Source: Rhizobium sp. BK602
GTDB lineage: Bacteria; Pseudomonadota; Alphaproteobacteria; Rhizobiales; Rhizobiaceae
DNA: 64,000 nt
Reading direction: 5' to 3'
Assembly (NCBI RefSeq): GCF_014195095.1
Contig: NZ_JACIBC010000009.1
Coordinates: 186,001 to 250,000 of the forward strand
Of this stretch, positions 37,713 to 46,577 are shown in pieces (within the stretch, counting starts at the first letter, position 1; every line of letters begins with the position of its first letter). The position numbers and the translations under genes are program-made. The notes under the pieces are model-generated. The model was not told the DNA's origin, ran no database searches, and worked only from the letters and a program-made list of their open reading frames with translations.

Positions 37713-38585
37713 ATGAGCAAGGCGAAGAACAGTAGGCTGAGGCGCAAGGATGGGGTCTGGGATCCCTTGAAGACGAGTTCTGCCGACAAGCAGCGGGCGG
37801 AATCCGTTCCGAGGACGCCGCAGTCGATGTCGCCCTCCTATCGCCTGGCCTATGCCGACGAGGATTTTCTCTGCCGCGAGGAACTGCGCCCGATCCGGCT
37901 GCAGCTCGAATTGCTGAAGACCGAGATGGCGCTTACCGAGCGCGGCATCAGGTCGACGGTCGTGATGTTCGGCGGTGCCCGCATTCCTGCCCCCGGCACC
38001 AGCGCCTGGGCGGCGCGCAACGATGTCCAGCGGGCCAATCTCGAAGCGGCATCGGTCTATTACGAGGAAGCGCGCAAGTTCGCGCGGCTGTGTTCCCGTT
38101 ATTCGGCGGGCTTCGATTTTCATGAATATGTCGTGGTCACCGGCGGCGGCCCCGGCGTCATGGAGGCGGGCAACCGAGGGGCTGCCGATGAGGGCGCCCC
38201 GTCGATCGGTCTCAATATCGTGTTGCCGCATGAGCAGGCGCCGAATGTCTATGTGACACCGGAACTCAGCTTCAATTTCCATTATTTCGCGATCCGCAAG
38301 ATGCATTTCATGGTGCGCGCCAAGGCGATCGCCGTGTTCCCCGGCGGTTTCGGCACGATGGACGAGCTGTTCGAATGCCTGACCCTGATCCAGACCGGCC
38401 GCATGGAGCGCCTGCCGCTCATCCTGTTCGGCGAAAAGTTCTGGCGCAATATCGTCAATTTCGACGGGCTCGCTGAATTCGGCGTCATCGCCCCCGACGA
38501 CGTCAAGCTGATCAGCTTCGTCGAGACGGCGGAGGAGGCCTGGAAAATCGTCGCGGATTTCTACGAGCACGACAACGGACATTGA
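37713..38585 (+). CDS. LOG-family protein (Rossmann nucleotide hydrolase-like)
   Basis: 290 residues. The LOG signature PGGFGTMDE is present near residue 210, along with VVTGGGPGVMEAGNRGA. Plant and bacterial LOG proteins release free-base cytokinins from their riboside monophosphates, but many bacterial members act as general nucleotide phosphoribohydrolases. The first 45 residues are basic and low in conservation. It is divergent from dapD across a 213-base spacer (37500-37712) in which I see no gene. Confidence 0.85.
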   Translation: MSKAKNSRLRRKDGVWDPLKTSSADKQRAESVPRTPQSMSPSYRLAYADEDFLCREELRPIRLQLELLKTEMALTERGIRSTVVMFGGARIPAPGTSAWAARNDVQRANLEAASVYYEEARKFARLCSRYSAGFDFHEYVVVTGGGPGVMEAGNRGAADEGAPSIGLNIVLPHEQAPNVYVTPELSFNFHYFAIRKMHFMVRAKAIAVFPGGFGTMDELFECLTLIQTGRMERLPLILFGEKFWRNIVNFDGLAEFGVIAPDDVKLISFVETAEEAWKIVADFYEHDNGH

Positions 38586-38627
38586 CGGACCGTGTGAACG
38601 CCCCCTGGCGACTGGAATTTGAGTGAG

Positions 38628-39092
38628 ATGATGATCGACATTCGACCAGTTTCACGTTCGGACCTGGACGCCATATGCCGTCACCGCGAAGAGATGTTCC
38701 GCGAAGCAGGCCGGGACGAGATCAACGTGGCTGCGATGGCGGCGCCGTTCCGCGATTGGCTCGAACCACGTTTGGCCGATGGCCGGTATTTCGGGTTTAT
38801 GGCGGAACGGGCGGGCGTTGTAGTCGGTGGCATCGGTTTGATGGAAATCGACTGGCCCCCACATCCTGCTCATCCTGCGGAAGGCCGTCGCGGCTATGTG
38901 CTCAACCTATTCGTCGAGCCCGATCATCGCGGACAGGGCGTCGCGCGGCTCCTCATGCAAACGTCGGATGATGCGTTCGCGCGCCGCGGCATTGCCTATG
39001 CGATCCTGCATGCCACGGAGGCTGGCCGTCCCCTCTACGAACGCATGGGGTGGAGCCGAACGTCGGAGATGGCGAAACGTCTTCAGTCATGA
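38628..39092 (+). CDS. GNAT family N-acetyltransferase
   Basis: 154 residues. The acetyl-CoA pyrophosphate loop appears as EPDHRGQGVARLLMQ near residue 100, preceded by the YVLNLFV strand and followed by the typical GRPLYERMGW ending. Substrate unknown. Start is ATG at 38628 or 38631; a TTG upstream at 38619 is also in frame. Confidence 0.85.
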   Translation: MMIDIRPVSRSDLDAICRHREEMFREAGRDEINVAAMAAPFRDWLEPRLADGRYFGFMAERAGVVVGGIGLMEIDWPPHPAHPAEGRRGYVLNLFVEPDHRGQGVARLLMQTSDDAFARRGIAYAILHATEAGRPLYERMGWSRTSEMAKRLQS

Positions 39093-39196
39093 ACCGAGAA
39101 AACGGCGGGGTATGACTTTACCGGAAGCCGGTTTCCCGGTGGCTGCGGAAATTGAAACCGGCTTCCTATTGGCTATGGAAATGAATGGTTTCGCGA

Positions 39197-39305
39197 TCTA
39201 GAGCATTTCCGCTTTTCTTCGAATCGCGAAAATGCTCTATCTTCTTGTTTAGTTACGCATTCCGGACGGAAAACCGCTTCGCACTTTTCCTGGAAATGCT
39301 CTAGA
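39197..39305. repeat. 109-bp intergenic element with perfect 14-bp terminal inverted repeats, copy 2
   Basis: Ends tctagagcatttcc (39197-39210) and ggaaatgctctaga (39292-39305) are exact reverse complements. Inside, the segment cgcattccggacggaaaacc onward to cgcttcgcacttttcctgg matches copies at 22259 and 45685. The right end overlaps the stop codon of the EF-hand gene. The remaining gap (39093-39196) holds no gene. Confidence 0.85.
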
Positions 39306-39954
39306 GGAACGGCCGGTTCGGCATGTCGTCCAGCGAGATCACGCCGTCATGGTTGCGGTCCATGCGGTCGAAGAGCTTGTTGGCGGCGTCTTCGGCCTCC
39401 TGCTTGCTGATCTGGCCGTTCTCATCCTTGTCGATGCGGTGGAACAGCATGGTCTCGCGGAAGAGAGCTGCCTCGCGCATGAAGCGGCCGCCGCCATGCC
39501 GATGATGGCCGTGCCGGCCGTCGCCACCCTTGTGGTCGTCGGTCTGCGCCTTGTCGCCGCCGGCCTGATCATTCGCCTGCGCCTGATCGCCCTGGGTGTT
39601 GCCAGGCTGATCCTTGTCGTCAGCCTTGGCGTGCTCGGCCTTCCATTGCTTGATCTGGTCCTGGCGATAGGCGCGCAGCTCGCCGGGGGTGATCTGGCCG
39701 TCGTGATTGGTGTCGATCTGGTCGAAGATCTTGTCGACGCCGGCCTTGACCTCGTCCCTGGTGATCTTCATGTCGCCATTGGTGTCGAACTGCTTCAGCA
39801 TGCGCACATAGGCGATCTCAGGCGAAAAGCCCGGTCCGTGCCAGCGGCCGCCCCTGCCGTCATTGCCTTGCGGAGCCGCGAAGCTTGCCTGCGCAGCGGC
39901 GCCAACCAGGAGGGTTGCGGAAAGGCCTGCCAGAAGAAGTTTTTTCCCGTTCAT
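39301..39954 (-). CDS. exported EF-hand calcium-binding protein
   Basis: 217 residues with a Sec signal peptide (MNGKKLLLAGLSATLLVG, cleavage near ASFA-AP). Four EF-hand loops are visible: DTNGDMKITRDE, DTNHDGQITPGE, DKDENGQISKQE and DRNHDGVISLDD. Between the second and third lies a hydrophilic Gln/Asp/Lys/His-rich linker (about 105-155). Probably a periplasmic calcium binder or sensor. Its TAG stop lies within the end of the adjoining repeat element. Confidence 0.9.
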   Translation of the reverse strand: MNGKKLLLAGLSATLLVGAAAQASFAAPQGNDGRGGRWHGPGFSPEIAYVRMLKQFDTNGDMKITRDEVKAGVDKIFDQIDTNHDGQITPGELRAYRQDQIKQWKAEHAKADDKDQPGNTQGDQAQANDQAGGDKAQTDDHKGGDGRHGHHRHGGGRFMREAALFRETMLFHRIDKDENGQISKQEAEDAANKLFDRMDRNHDGVISLDDMPNRPFL

Positions 39955-40067
39955 CGTTTTTCCTTTCGTGTCGAGGAATGGTCAAACGATACGGCTGCAG
40001 GCAAAAAACGACCAATTAAACATCGGTAAGGCGGATGAAACTTTCGTAACCCCATTCTAATGAAAGG

Positions 40068-40772
40068 TTAAATCAGCGCCTTCAGGAAGGTGGTGAGGTC
40101 ATCGGTCACATAGTCGATATGATCGTCCTCGCCCGTGGTCCGCTCCCACCATTCGACCACGGTGCCCTCGAGATTTTGCGGCACCAGCAACACCGTCTTC
40201 ATGCCGAGCGTCTTTGGAACCGTGAGGTTGCGCGGCAGATCCTCGAACATGGCCGCGCGCTTCGTATCGACGCGGTTGAGGCTCATGAACTTGTCATAGG
40301 TGCTGCCGGCCGGCTTCGGCACGTAATCGGCGGCGACGATATCGAAAATGTCGTCGAAGTGATCGAGAATGCCGAGCGCGCCCGCGGTCGCCTGCGCATG
40401 CTTGACGCTGCCATTGGTGAAAATGAACTTGCGGCCCGGAAGCGCCTTGATGGCGGCGGCGAGCTCCGGCTGCGGCATCAGCGCCGAATAGTCGATCGCA
40501 TGCGCCTTTTCCAGGAAATCATTGGGGTCGATGCGATGATGGATCATCAGCCCCTGCAACGTCGTGCCGTGCTCGAGATAATATTGTTTCTGCAGCTTGC
40601 GCGCCTCGTCCCGCTCCATTTGCAGCAAAGCCGAAACATAGGCCGTCATGTTCTTGTCGATCTGCGCGAAGAGATCGACATGGTGCGGGTAGAGCGTGTT
40701 GTCGAGATCGAATACCCAGTCGCGGATATCGGAGAAATCGGCGGGGGTGGGCAGCGTTTTTGTCTGGGTCAT
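40068..40772 (-). CDS. pyrimidine 5'-nucleotidase (HAD superfamily)
   Basis: 234 residues. HAD motif I is VFDLDNTLYP, motif II FTNGS, and motif III/IV lie in YVPKPAGSTYDKF and MFEDLPRNL. These features match the SDT1-type pyrimidine 5'-nucleotidases, which dephosphorylate UMP/CMP-like nucleotides; the precise substrate is inferred. The 218-base spacer downstream of its start (40773-40990) separates it from the divergent next gene and holds nothing else recognisable. Confidence 0.88.
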   Translation of the reverse strand: MTQTKTLPTPADFSDIRDWVFDLDNTLYPHHVDLFAQIDKNMTAYVSALLQMERDEARKLQKQYYLEHGTTLQGLMIHHRIDPNDFLEKAHAIDYSALMPQPELAAAIKALPGRKFIFTNGSVKHAQATAGALGILDHFDDIFDIVAADYVPKPAGSTYDKFMSLNRVDTKRAAMFEDLPRNLTVPKTLGMKTVLLVPQNLEGTVVEWWERTTGEDDHIDYVTDDLTTFLKALI

Positions 40773-40990
40773 GCCGGCCTTATGGCATGCGGCATCGCTG
40801 AAGGAAAAGCAAAATATGCAGGCCGCTTATATGAGACACCCTGCGGAGATTGCCCGCAATTGCAATGCAGGCTATGGTTTTGCCGTTGATTTCCGGGGCT
40901 TTACCCTATTTGCTTCGGGGAAGAGGAGCCGCTGCTTCTTCGGAGATAGCGGATGGGACATGCCCGGTCGGGCCTTGTGGAGGGGATGCG

Positions 40991-41761
40991 ATGACACAGG
41001 TGGAAAAGGCGGAAGAGTTCGCTCGGTTGCACAAGAAGGGCGATCCGGTGATCCTCTTCAACATATGGGATGCCGGCTCCGCCAAGGCCGTGACCGAGGC
41101 CGGCGCCAAGGCGCTGGCGACGGGCAGCTGGTCGGTCGCAGCCGCCAACGGCTTCGGCGACGGCGAAGCGATCCCGCTGTCGCTGCTCGCTGTCACGGCG
41201 CGGCTGATCTCGGTGACGATCCCGCTGCCGCTCTCCGTCGATTTCGAGGGCGGCTATGCCCTCGAGCCGGATGCCGTCGCCGCCAATGTCGAGAAGATCA
41301 TGGATCACGGCGCCATCGGCATCAATTTCGAGGATCAGGTGATCGGCGGCCGCGGCGTGCATCCGATCGACATCCAGGCGATCCGCATCCGCGCCATCCG
41401 CGAGATGGCAACGCGGCGGGAAATGCCGCTGTTCATCAATGCCCGCACCGATCTCTTCCTGCAGGAAAGCGATACGGCGCATCATCAGCTCCTGCTGGAC
41501 GAAGCCTATCGCCGCGCCGATGCCTTTGCCGAGGCCGGTGCCAGCGGCTTCTTCGCGCCCGGTCTCGTCGATGCCGAATTGATCCAGGATCTGTGCGATC
41601 GTTCGCCGCTGCCGGTCAACATCATGGTGCGTCCGGCGACGCCGGACAACGCCACGATGGCAAGCCTCGGCGTCAGCCGCATCAGCTATGGTCCCGCTCC
41701 CTACCGCGCTGTCATGGGCATGCTGAAGAGCGAGGCGGAAGCCGTCTATCAGCAGGATTGA
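40991..41761 (+). CDS. isocitrate lyase/phosphoenolpyruvate mutase family protein
   Basis: 256 residues from MTQVEKAEEFARLHK, 7 bases after GGAGG. A TIM-barrel enzyme of the ICL/PEPM superfamily: SVDFEGGY (metal-binding Asp), GINFEDQ and INARTD are the shared motifs. The catalytic loop cysteine segment KKCGH of true isocitrate lyases is not visible, so carboxyvinyl-carboxyphosphonate/2-methylisocitrate-lyase-like or phosphonate-related chemistry is more likely than glyoxylate-cycle function. It is convergent with the LysR gene with no spacer. Confidence 0.87.
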   Translation: MTQVEKAEEFARLHKKGDPVILFNIWDAGSAKAVTEAGAKALATGSWSVAAANGFGDGEAIPLSLLAVTARLISVTIPLPLSVDFEGGYALEPDAVAANVEKIMDHGAIGINFEDQVIGGRGVHPIDIQAIRIRAIREMATRREMPLFINARTDLFLQESDTAHHQLLLDEAYRRADAFAEAGASGFFAPGLVDAELIQDLCDRSPLPVNIMVRPATPDNATMASLGVSRISYGPAPYRAVMGMLKSEAEAVYQQD

Positions 41762-42658
41762 TCACGCCGGACCATCTCTGTCCGCAAGCACGCGTGCGAG
41801 GAAGTTCTGCACAACGGCGGAACGCTCGCCGCGCCGCGTTGCGAGCGCCAGCCGCGCCACCGGGCCGTCCCCGCTGATCGGTATGTAGACGACGCCCGGC
41901 ACGCGGATTTGCGCGACCGCCGATGGCACGACCGAAATGCCGAGCTCGACCGCGACGAGATTGGCGAGCGAGGTGATCTGCGGTGCGATCGGCCCGAGGA
42001 TCGGTTCGAAACCCGCATGCCGGCAAGCGGCGATGATTTCCTCGAACAGGCTTGGGCCGGCCTCGCGTGGAAACAGCACGAAAGGTTCGGCCGAAAGCGC
42101 CGACAGGGGCAGGGCTGCGGCATCGGCGAGCCGATGGCCTGAGGGGAGCGCGACGACCATGGCTTCCTCTCCGAGCGAATGCGTTCGGAAACCGGGCGGG
42201 TCGGCGCGGCCCAGCCGGACGAAGACGGCATCCAGTTCCTCGGTGTCGAGCAGCTCCAACAGCCGCGTCGTATGGGCTTCCTGTAGCGTCAGATCGATAT
42301 CGGGATAGGCGCGACGGAAGCTGCGCACCGCCGACGGCACGATCGGGCTGAAAGCGGCCGAACCGGTGAAGCCCAACCGCAATCGCCCGAGCTCTCCGCG
42401 CGCCGCCCGCAAGGCCAGAGCTTTCGCATGCTCGGCCTTGGCCATGATCGCGCGGGCTTCCGGCAGGAAGACCTGCCCCGCCTCCGTCAATTCGGCGCCA
42501 TGCGGCAGACGGCGAAACAGCGGCGCGCCGATTTCCTCCTCCAGATCGCGGATCTGATTGCTGAGCGGCGGCTGGCCGATGCCGACGCGCCGGGCCGCGC
42601 GGGTGAAATTCAGCTCCTCGGCGACGGCGAGGAAATATTTGATATGGCGCAGCTCCAT
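41762..42658 (-). CDS. LysR-family transcriptional regulator
   Basis: 298 residues from MELRHIKYFLAVAEELNFTRAA. The N-terminal winged HTH (about 1-60) and the type 2 periplasmic-binding-fold effector domain (about 90-290) are both present. GGAG lies 8 bases before this ATG, so a frame-open start 60 bases further upstream is not used. It is divergent from an SDR gene, which it probably controls through a palindrome in the shared spacer. Confidence 0.92.
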   Translation of the reverse strand: MELRHIKYFLAVAEELNFTRAARRVGIGQPPLSNQIRDLEEEIGAPLFRRLPHGAELTEAGQVFLPEARAIMAKAEHAKALALRAARGELGRLRLGFTGSAAFSPIVPSAVRSFRRAYPDIDLTLQEAHTTRLLELLDTEELDAVFVRLGRADPPGFRTHSLGEEAMVVALPSGHRLADAAALPLSALSAEPFVLFPREAGPSLFEEIIAACRHAGFEPILGPIAPQITSLANLVAVELGISVVPSAVAQIRVPGVVYIPISGDGPVARLALATRRGERSAVVQNFLARVLADRDGPA

Positions 42659-42686
42659 CGCGTCTCCGGCGGTCGACTGATCAGGA

Positions 42687-42701
42687 ATATCTTTAAGATA
42701 T
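42687..42701. promoter_or_regulatory. candidate LysR box (T-N11-A palindrome)
   Basis: ATATCTT-T-AAGATAT, perfect 7-base arms, contains T-N11-A (42688 to 42700) and sits in the LysR/SDR divergent spacer, about 30 bases before the LysR start. Confidence 0.7.
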
Positions 42702-42808
42702 GAAACTAGCCACCGCAATATATTGGACTGTCAGTCCTGCCGCATCCACATAGGCGTATGTGACCGCTCGGCCGAGCATCGAGCGTGCTGACAGCAAGGA
42801 GCTTCCCC

Positions 42809-43651
42809 ATGAATTCGACTGAGAGCAAATTTTTCCTGATCACCGGCGTCAGCTCGGGCTTTGGCCGCGCCTTCGCCGAGGCGGCGCTCGCCGCCGGCCA
42901 CCGTGTCGCGGGCACAGTCCGCAACGCCACCGGCCAGGAGCGGTTCGAGGCCATGGCACCGGGCCGCGCCAAGGCTGTTCTTCTGGATGTGACCGATTTT
43001 GCTGCCATCGATCCCGCCATCGCGCGCATCGAAGCGGACCTTGGTCCGATCGACGTGTTGATCAACAATGCCGGTTATGGCCACGAAGGGACGCTGGAGG
43101 AATCGCCGCTCGACGAGATGCGCCGTCAGTTCGACGTCAACGTCTTCGGCGCAGTGGCGATGACCAAGGCGGTACTGCCCTTCATGCGTCGCCGCCGCGC
43201 TGGCCACATCATCAACATCACGTCGATGGGCGGTTTCATCACCATGCCCGGCATCGCCTATTACTGCGGCAGCAAATTTGCCCTCGAAGGCATTAGCGAG
43301 GTGCTGGCAAAGGAGGTGAAGGATTTCGGCATCAAGGTGACGGCCGTCGCACCAGGCTCGTTCCGCACCGACTGGGCCGGTCGCTCCATGGTTCGCACCG
43401 ACCGCAGCATTGCCGATTATGACGCGCTGTTCGACCCCATCCGCAAGGCGCGAGAGGAAAAGAGCGGCCACCAGGCCGGCGATCCCGAGAAGGCTGCCGC
43501 GGCTATACTGGAGCTGGTGGCGTCAGACGAGCCGCCAGTCCATCTCTTGCTCGGAACCGACGCCCTGAACCTGGTGCGTGGAAAAATCGCCGTCCTGAGC
43601 GCGGAGATCACCGCGTGGGAAGACCTGACGCGCTCGACCGATTTCGGTTGA
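42809..43651 (+). CDS. short-chain dehydrogenase/reductase
   Basis: 280 residues from MNSTESKFFLITGVSSGFG. NAD(P)-binding TGVSSGFG, NNAGYG, and the catalytic Ser-Tyr-Lys set (NITSMGG, YYCGSKF) are intact, a classical SDR. The substrate is unknown. AAGGAG precedes the ATG by about 9 bases. Probably regulated by the divergent LysR gene. Confidence 0.92.
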   Translation: MNSTESKFFLITGVSSGFGRAFAEAALAAGHRVAGTVRNATGQERFEAMAPGRAKAVLLDVTDFAAIDPAIARIEADLGPIDVLINNAGYGHEGTLEESPLDEMRRQFDVNVFGAVAMTKAVLPFMRRRRAGHIINITSMGGFITMPGIAYYCGSKFALEGISEVLAKEVKDFGIKVTAVAPGSFRTDWAGRSMVRTDRSIADYDALFDPIRKAREEKSGHQAGDPEKAAAAILELVASDEPPVHLLLGTDALNLVRGKIAVLSAEITAWEDLTRSTDFG

Positions 43652-43713
43652 GCGCGCCGCCGGCGATAACGAGACAACGCACCCGTTCTTTGGGTGGAAA
43701 GGGCACGTTCGTA

Positions 43714-44598
43714 TCAGGGAACGATCAGCGTGCCGGCGCCCTCGGTGAAGATTTCGAGCAGGACGGAATGGGCGGTCTTGCCGTTGAGGATGACGACGCC
43801 CTGGACACCGGCCTTGATGGCGTCGATGCAGGTCTCGACCTTCGGGATCATGCCGCCGGAAACCGTGCCGTCGGCGATCAGCGCCCGCGCCTGGGCGACG
43901 GAGAGTTCCTTGATCAGCTCGCCCTGCTTGTCGAGCACGCCTGGAACGTCGGTGAGGAAGAGCAGGCGGGTGGCGCTGAGCGCACCGGCGATCGCGCCGG
44001 CGAAGGTATCGGCATTGATGTTGTAGGTCGCGCCGTCGCGGCCTGGCGCGACCGGGGCGATGACCGGGATCATTTCCGACTTGGCGAGCAGGTCGAGCAA
44101 GGTGCGATCGACTTCGACCACCTCGCCGACGAAGCCGAGATCGAGCACGCGCTCGATATTGGAATCGGGGTCCTTGACGGTCTTGTGCGCCTTTTCGGCG
44201 AAGACCATGTTGCCGTCCTTGCCGCAAAGGCCGATCGCCCATTCGCCGGTCTGGTTGATCAGCGCGACGATTTCCTTGTTGATCGAGCCGGCGAGCACCA
44301 TTTCGACGATCTCGACCGTCTTCTGGTCGGTGACGCGCAGTCCGCCCTCGAATTTCGATTCGATGCCCATCTTCGTCAGCATGGCGCCGATCTGCGGGCC
44401 GCCGCCATGGACGACGATCGGATTGATGCCCGATTGCTTGAGAAGCGCGATATCCTCCGCAAACGCTCTGCCGAGTTCGGCATTGCCCATGGCGTGGCCA
44501 CCATATTTCACCACGATGGTCTTGTTTTCATAACGCTGCATGTAGGGCAGGGCCTGGGCAAGCAGCCTGGCCTGGAGTTCGCTTTGGGCTTCGGACAT
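43714..44598 (-). CDS. argB: acetylglutamate kinase
   Basis: 294 residues. It phosphorylates N-acetylglutamate in arginine synthesis. The amino-acid-kinase fold shows KYGGHAMG, the VVHGGGPQIG loop and the C-terminal TVSGGMIPKVETCIDAI. Full length. In rhizobia the gene is found close to engB and yidC as here. Confidence 0.96.
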   Translation of the reverse strand: MSEAQSELQARLLAQALPYMQRYENKTIVVKYGGHAMGNAELGRAFAEDIALLKQSGINPIVVHGGGPQIGAMLTKMGIESKFEGGLRVTDQKTVEIVEMVLAGSINKEIVALINQTGEWAIGLCGKDGNMVFAEKAHKTVKDPDSNIERVLDLGFVGEVVEVDRTLLDLLAKSEMIPVIAPVAPGRDGATYNINADTFAGAIAGALSATRLLFLTDVPGVLDKQGELIKELSVAQARALIADGTVSGGMIPKVETCIDAIKAGVQGVVILNGKTAHSVLLEIFTEGAGTLIVP

Positions 44599-44782
44599 GG
44601 GGCACCCCTCAGAATTGATCGCGGCCTTTTATCTCAAGTTTTTGACAGAGGGAATAATGATAACAAGATTACTTGTAGCCGCGTCACATCGCCTCCGCCG
44701 TCTTTCGTAGCGCAAGCCGGCCTTGCGGCGTCGCGTCGGGCTCCGAAGATGGTGCACTAGGAGGAATGCCCGATTGACAGCC

Positions 44783-44953
44783 GCATGGAAGAGTTGGAAG
44801 CTTCGTCCAATTCAGGCCGTTTATGACGGCTATGCCGGGAGCTGGGCTGCCGGGATTCGCAAAGCGATCGCCGAGCCCCCAAATACCATGCATAGCTGGC
44901 TGTGCCAAAGCCTGACGAGACCGAGAGAGTGCATCGCCGATGAGTACGCCTGA
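44783..44953 (+). pseudogene. remnant of an ECF sigma factor gene (region 4 end)
   Basis: The 341-base gap upstream of the anti-sigma gene has no intact gene. Its last 170 bases translate, across frame changes, into pieces of ECF sigma region 4: MEELEAS, then IQAVYDGYA, then (with single-base insertions) ELAAGFAK, then PPNTMHSWL and RECIADEYA ending in TGA at 44951. Functional relatives read ...VPLNTMRSWLRRSLxxLREC. The stop overlaps the anti-sigma start by 14 bases, as coupled sigma/anti-sigma pairs do. Regions 2-3 are gone. Reading is by eye and needs alignment. Confidence 0.6.
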
Positions 44954-45650
44954 TCAAAGCAAGGGAGGCCGCTCCCGCGACGAACTCCTGGCTGGGGAAT
45001 ATGTGCTTGGTGTATTGTCGTTGGAAGATCGGCAGAAGGTCGAGCGGCGGATGCGCAGCGATCGCCAGTTCGCCGCCATCGTCAGCCGGTGGGAGCAGAA
45101 TCTTTCCGGGTTCAACGACGACTATGACATGGCCGCGCCATCGGCCGCGATCTTTCCCAAGGTCGAAAGGCGCGTTTTCGCCCATGCGGCCTTCGGCGCC
45201 CAATTCTGGCATTCTCTGCTGCTTTGGCGCGCCGTCGCCTTCGGCTCGCTGTTTCTCGCGGCCGGTGTCCTGGTGTTCACCCTCACCAACGGCACCCCGC
45301 AGCCGGTGCCCGGCAAATTGCTGACTGCGTCGCTTGCCGGACAAGGCAGCCCGATCAATCTTCTGGCGAATTACGACATCGCCAGCGGCCAGTTGAAGGT
45401 GGCGCCGGTCGCCGCCGGCCAGCCCGGAGAAAAATCGCTGGAACTCTGGCTGATCCGCGGCAGCGATCCGGCCGAGGCGCTCGGTATCCTGCCGCAGACC
45501 GGCGAAGGCGAACTCACCTTGCCGTCGGAAATTCACGCCAGGCTAACGGAGGGGGCGATCATCGCCGTCAGCGTCGAGCCTTTCGGCGGTTCTCCGACCG
45601 GCAAGCCCACCGGCAACGTCGTCGCTTCCGGCACCATCCGTCTGCCCTGA
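44940..45650 (+). CDS. anti-sigma factor of the RskA type
   Basis: 236 residues. The N-terminal cytoplasmic anti-sigma domain (DELLAGEYVLGVLSLEDRQKVER, then about 95 residues) lacks the zinc-binding HxxxCxxC. One transmembrane helix (RAVAFGSLFLAAGVLVFTL) is near residues 97-117, and the C-terminal RskA periplasmic domain includes KSLELWLIRGSDPAEALGIL. The family sequesters an ECF sigma factor until released by proteolysis. The adjacent sigma gene is decayed, so its partner, if any, is elsewhere. Confidence 0.87.
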   Translation: MSTPDQSKGGRSRDELLAGEYVLGVLSLEDRQKVERRMRSDRQFAAIVSRWEQNLSGFNDDYDMAAPSAAIFPKVERRVFAHAAFGAQFWHSLLLWRAVAFGSLFLAAGVLVFTLTNGTPQPVPGKLLTASLAGQGSPINLLANYDIASGQLKVAPVAAGQPGEKSLELWLIRGSDPAEALGILPQTGEGELTLPSEIHARLTEGAIIAVSVEPFGGSPTGKPTGNVVASGTIRLP

Positions 45651-45684
45651 CGATAGTCTTTCGCGGGAAAAAGACTCTTGTTTT

Positions 45685-45735
45685 GACGCAATTCCGGACG
45701 GAAAACCGCTGCACACTTTTCCTGGAATTGCTCTA
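45685..45735. repeat. dispersed Rhizobium-type intergenic repeat, copy 3
   Basis: gcaattcc (45688-45695) and ggaattgc (45724-45731) are exact inverted ends. The inner cggacggaaaaccgctgc and acacttttcc match copy 2 and, reversed, copy 1. It sits in the convergent gap after the anti-sigma gene and 11 bases from the engB stop. Confidence 0.85.
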
Positions 45736-45746
45736 AAGCCCGAAAA

Positions 45747-46406
45747 TCAGACGTCGATGCCGACCGTCAGACCGATGGCCTCGCGCAGCTCCTGCAGGCC
45801 CACGCCTTTTTCCGAGGAGGTGGCGAGAATGCCGGGATAGGCGGCGGGGCGCTTGCGGATTTTCTCCGCTGTCTCGGCCAGCAGTTTCGGCAGGCCTGCT
45901 TCCTTGATCTTGTCGGTCTTGGTCAGCACGATCTGATAGGAGACGGCGGCCTTGTCGAGCAGGTCCAGGACTTCCTCGTCGTTCTTCTTGATGCCGTGGC
46001 GGCTGTCGATCAGCACATAGACGCGCTTCAGCGTCGTGCGTCCCCTGAGATAGTCGAAGACCAGCTTCGTCCAGGCATCCACCTGCTCCTTCGGAGCCTG
46101 GGCATAGCCGTAGCCAGGCATGTCCACCAGCGCCATCGGCGGCAGGTCGCCACCCTCGCCGGAAAAGCCGTCGGGAACGAAATAATTGAGTTCCTGCGTG
46201 CGGCCCGGCGTATTCGAGGTGCGCGCCAGACCCTTGTGCCCGACCAGGGCATTGATCAGCGACGACTTGCCGACGTTCGAGCGTCCGGCAAAAGCGATTT
46301 CCGGCGGTCCTTCGGGCGGCAGGAACTTCATTGCCGGCACGCCGCGGATAAAGATCCACGGGCGCCCGAAAAGCGGCTTTTCCTCTTTTGTCGTCTGATC
46401 TGCCAT
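45747..46406 (-). CDS. engB: ribosome biogenesis GTPase EngB (YihA/YsxC)
   Basis: 219 residues. G1 GRSNVGKSSL, G2 TSNTPGRTQ, G3 DMPGYGYA and G4 TKTDK are intact. It takes part in late large-subunit assembly and is usually essential. The MKFLPPEGPPEIAFAGRSN lead-in is typical. Confidence 0.96.
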   Translation of the reverse strand: MADQTTKEEKPLFGRPWIFIRGVPAMKFLPPEGPPEIAFAGRSNVGKSSLINALVGHKGLARTSNTPGRTQELNYFVPDGFSGEGGDLPPMALVDMPGYGYAQAPKEQVDAWTKLVFDYLRGRTTLKRVYVLIDSRHGIKKNDEEVLDLLDKAAVSYQIVLTKTDKIKEAGLPKLLAETAEKIRKRPAAYPGILATSSEKGVGLQELREAIGLTVGIDV

Positions 46407-46577
46407 GCTGCTTCAGGTCTTCCGGTTCGACTGGCTGACTGCTTCGGGGTTTTGCCGGCGAAAGTCAAGTTTTGATAGCCATGCGATCCACGCCGGAAAA
46501 AGCCTTCTATTTTGCGGCCGCCGCCTGCCGCGCTTATGGTCGTTGCGGATTGAGCCGCGTCCTGCCATTCTGGGCGA

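Noticed and set aside
37520..37735. 71-codon open frame between dapD and the LOG gene
   Set aside because: Overlaps the LOG gene start, lacks a ribosome binding site and shows no conservation that I recognise.
44723..44953. Intact 76-residue small protein upstream of the anti-sigma gene
   Set aside because: Only its C-terminal part resembles anything, namely the end of an ECF sigma factor, and neighbouring frames hold other pieces of the same protein, so a decayed sigma gene explains it better.
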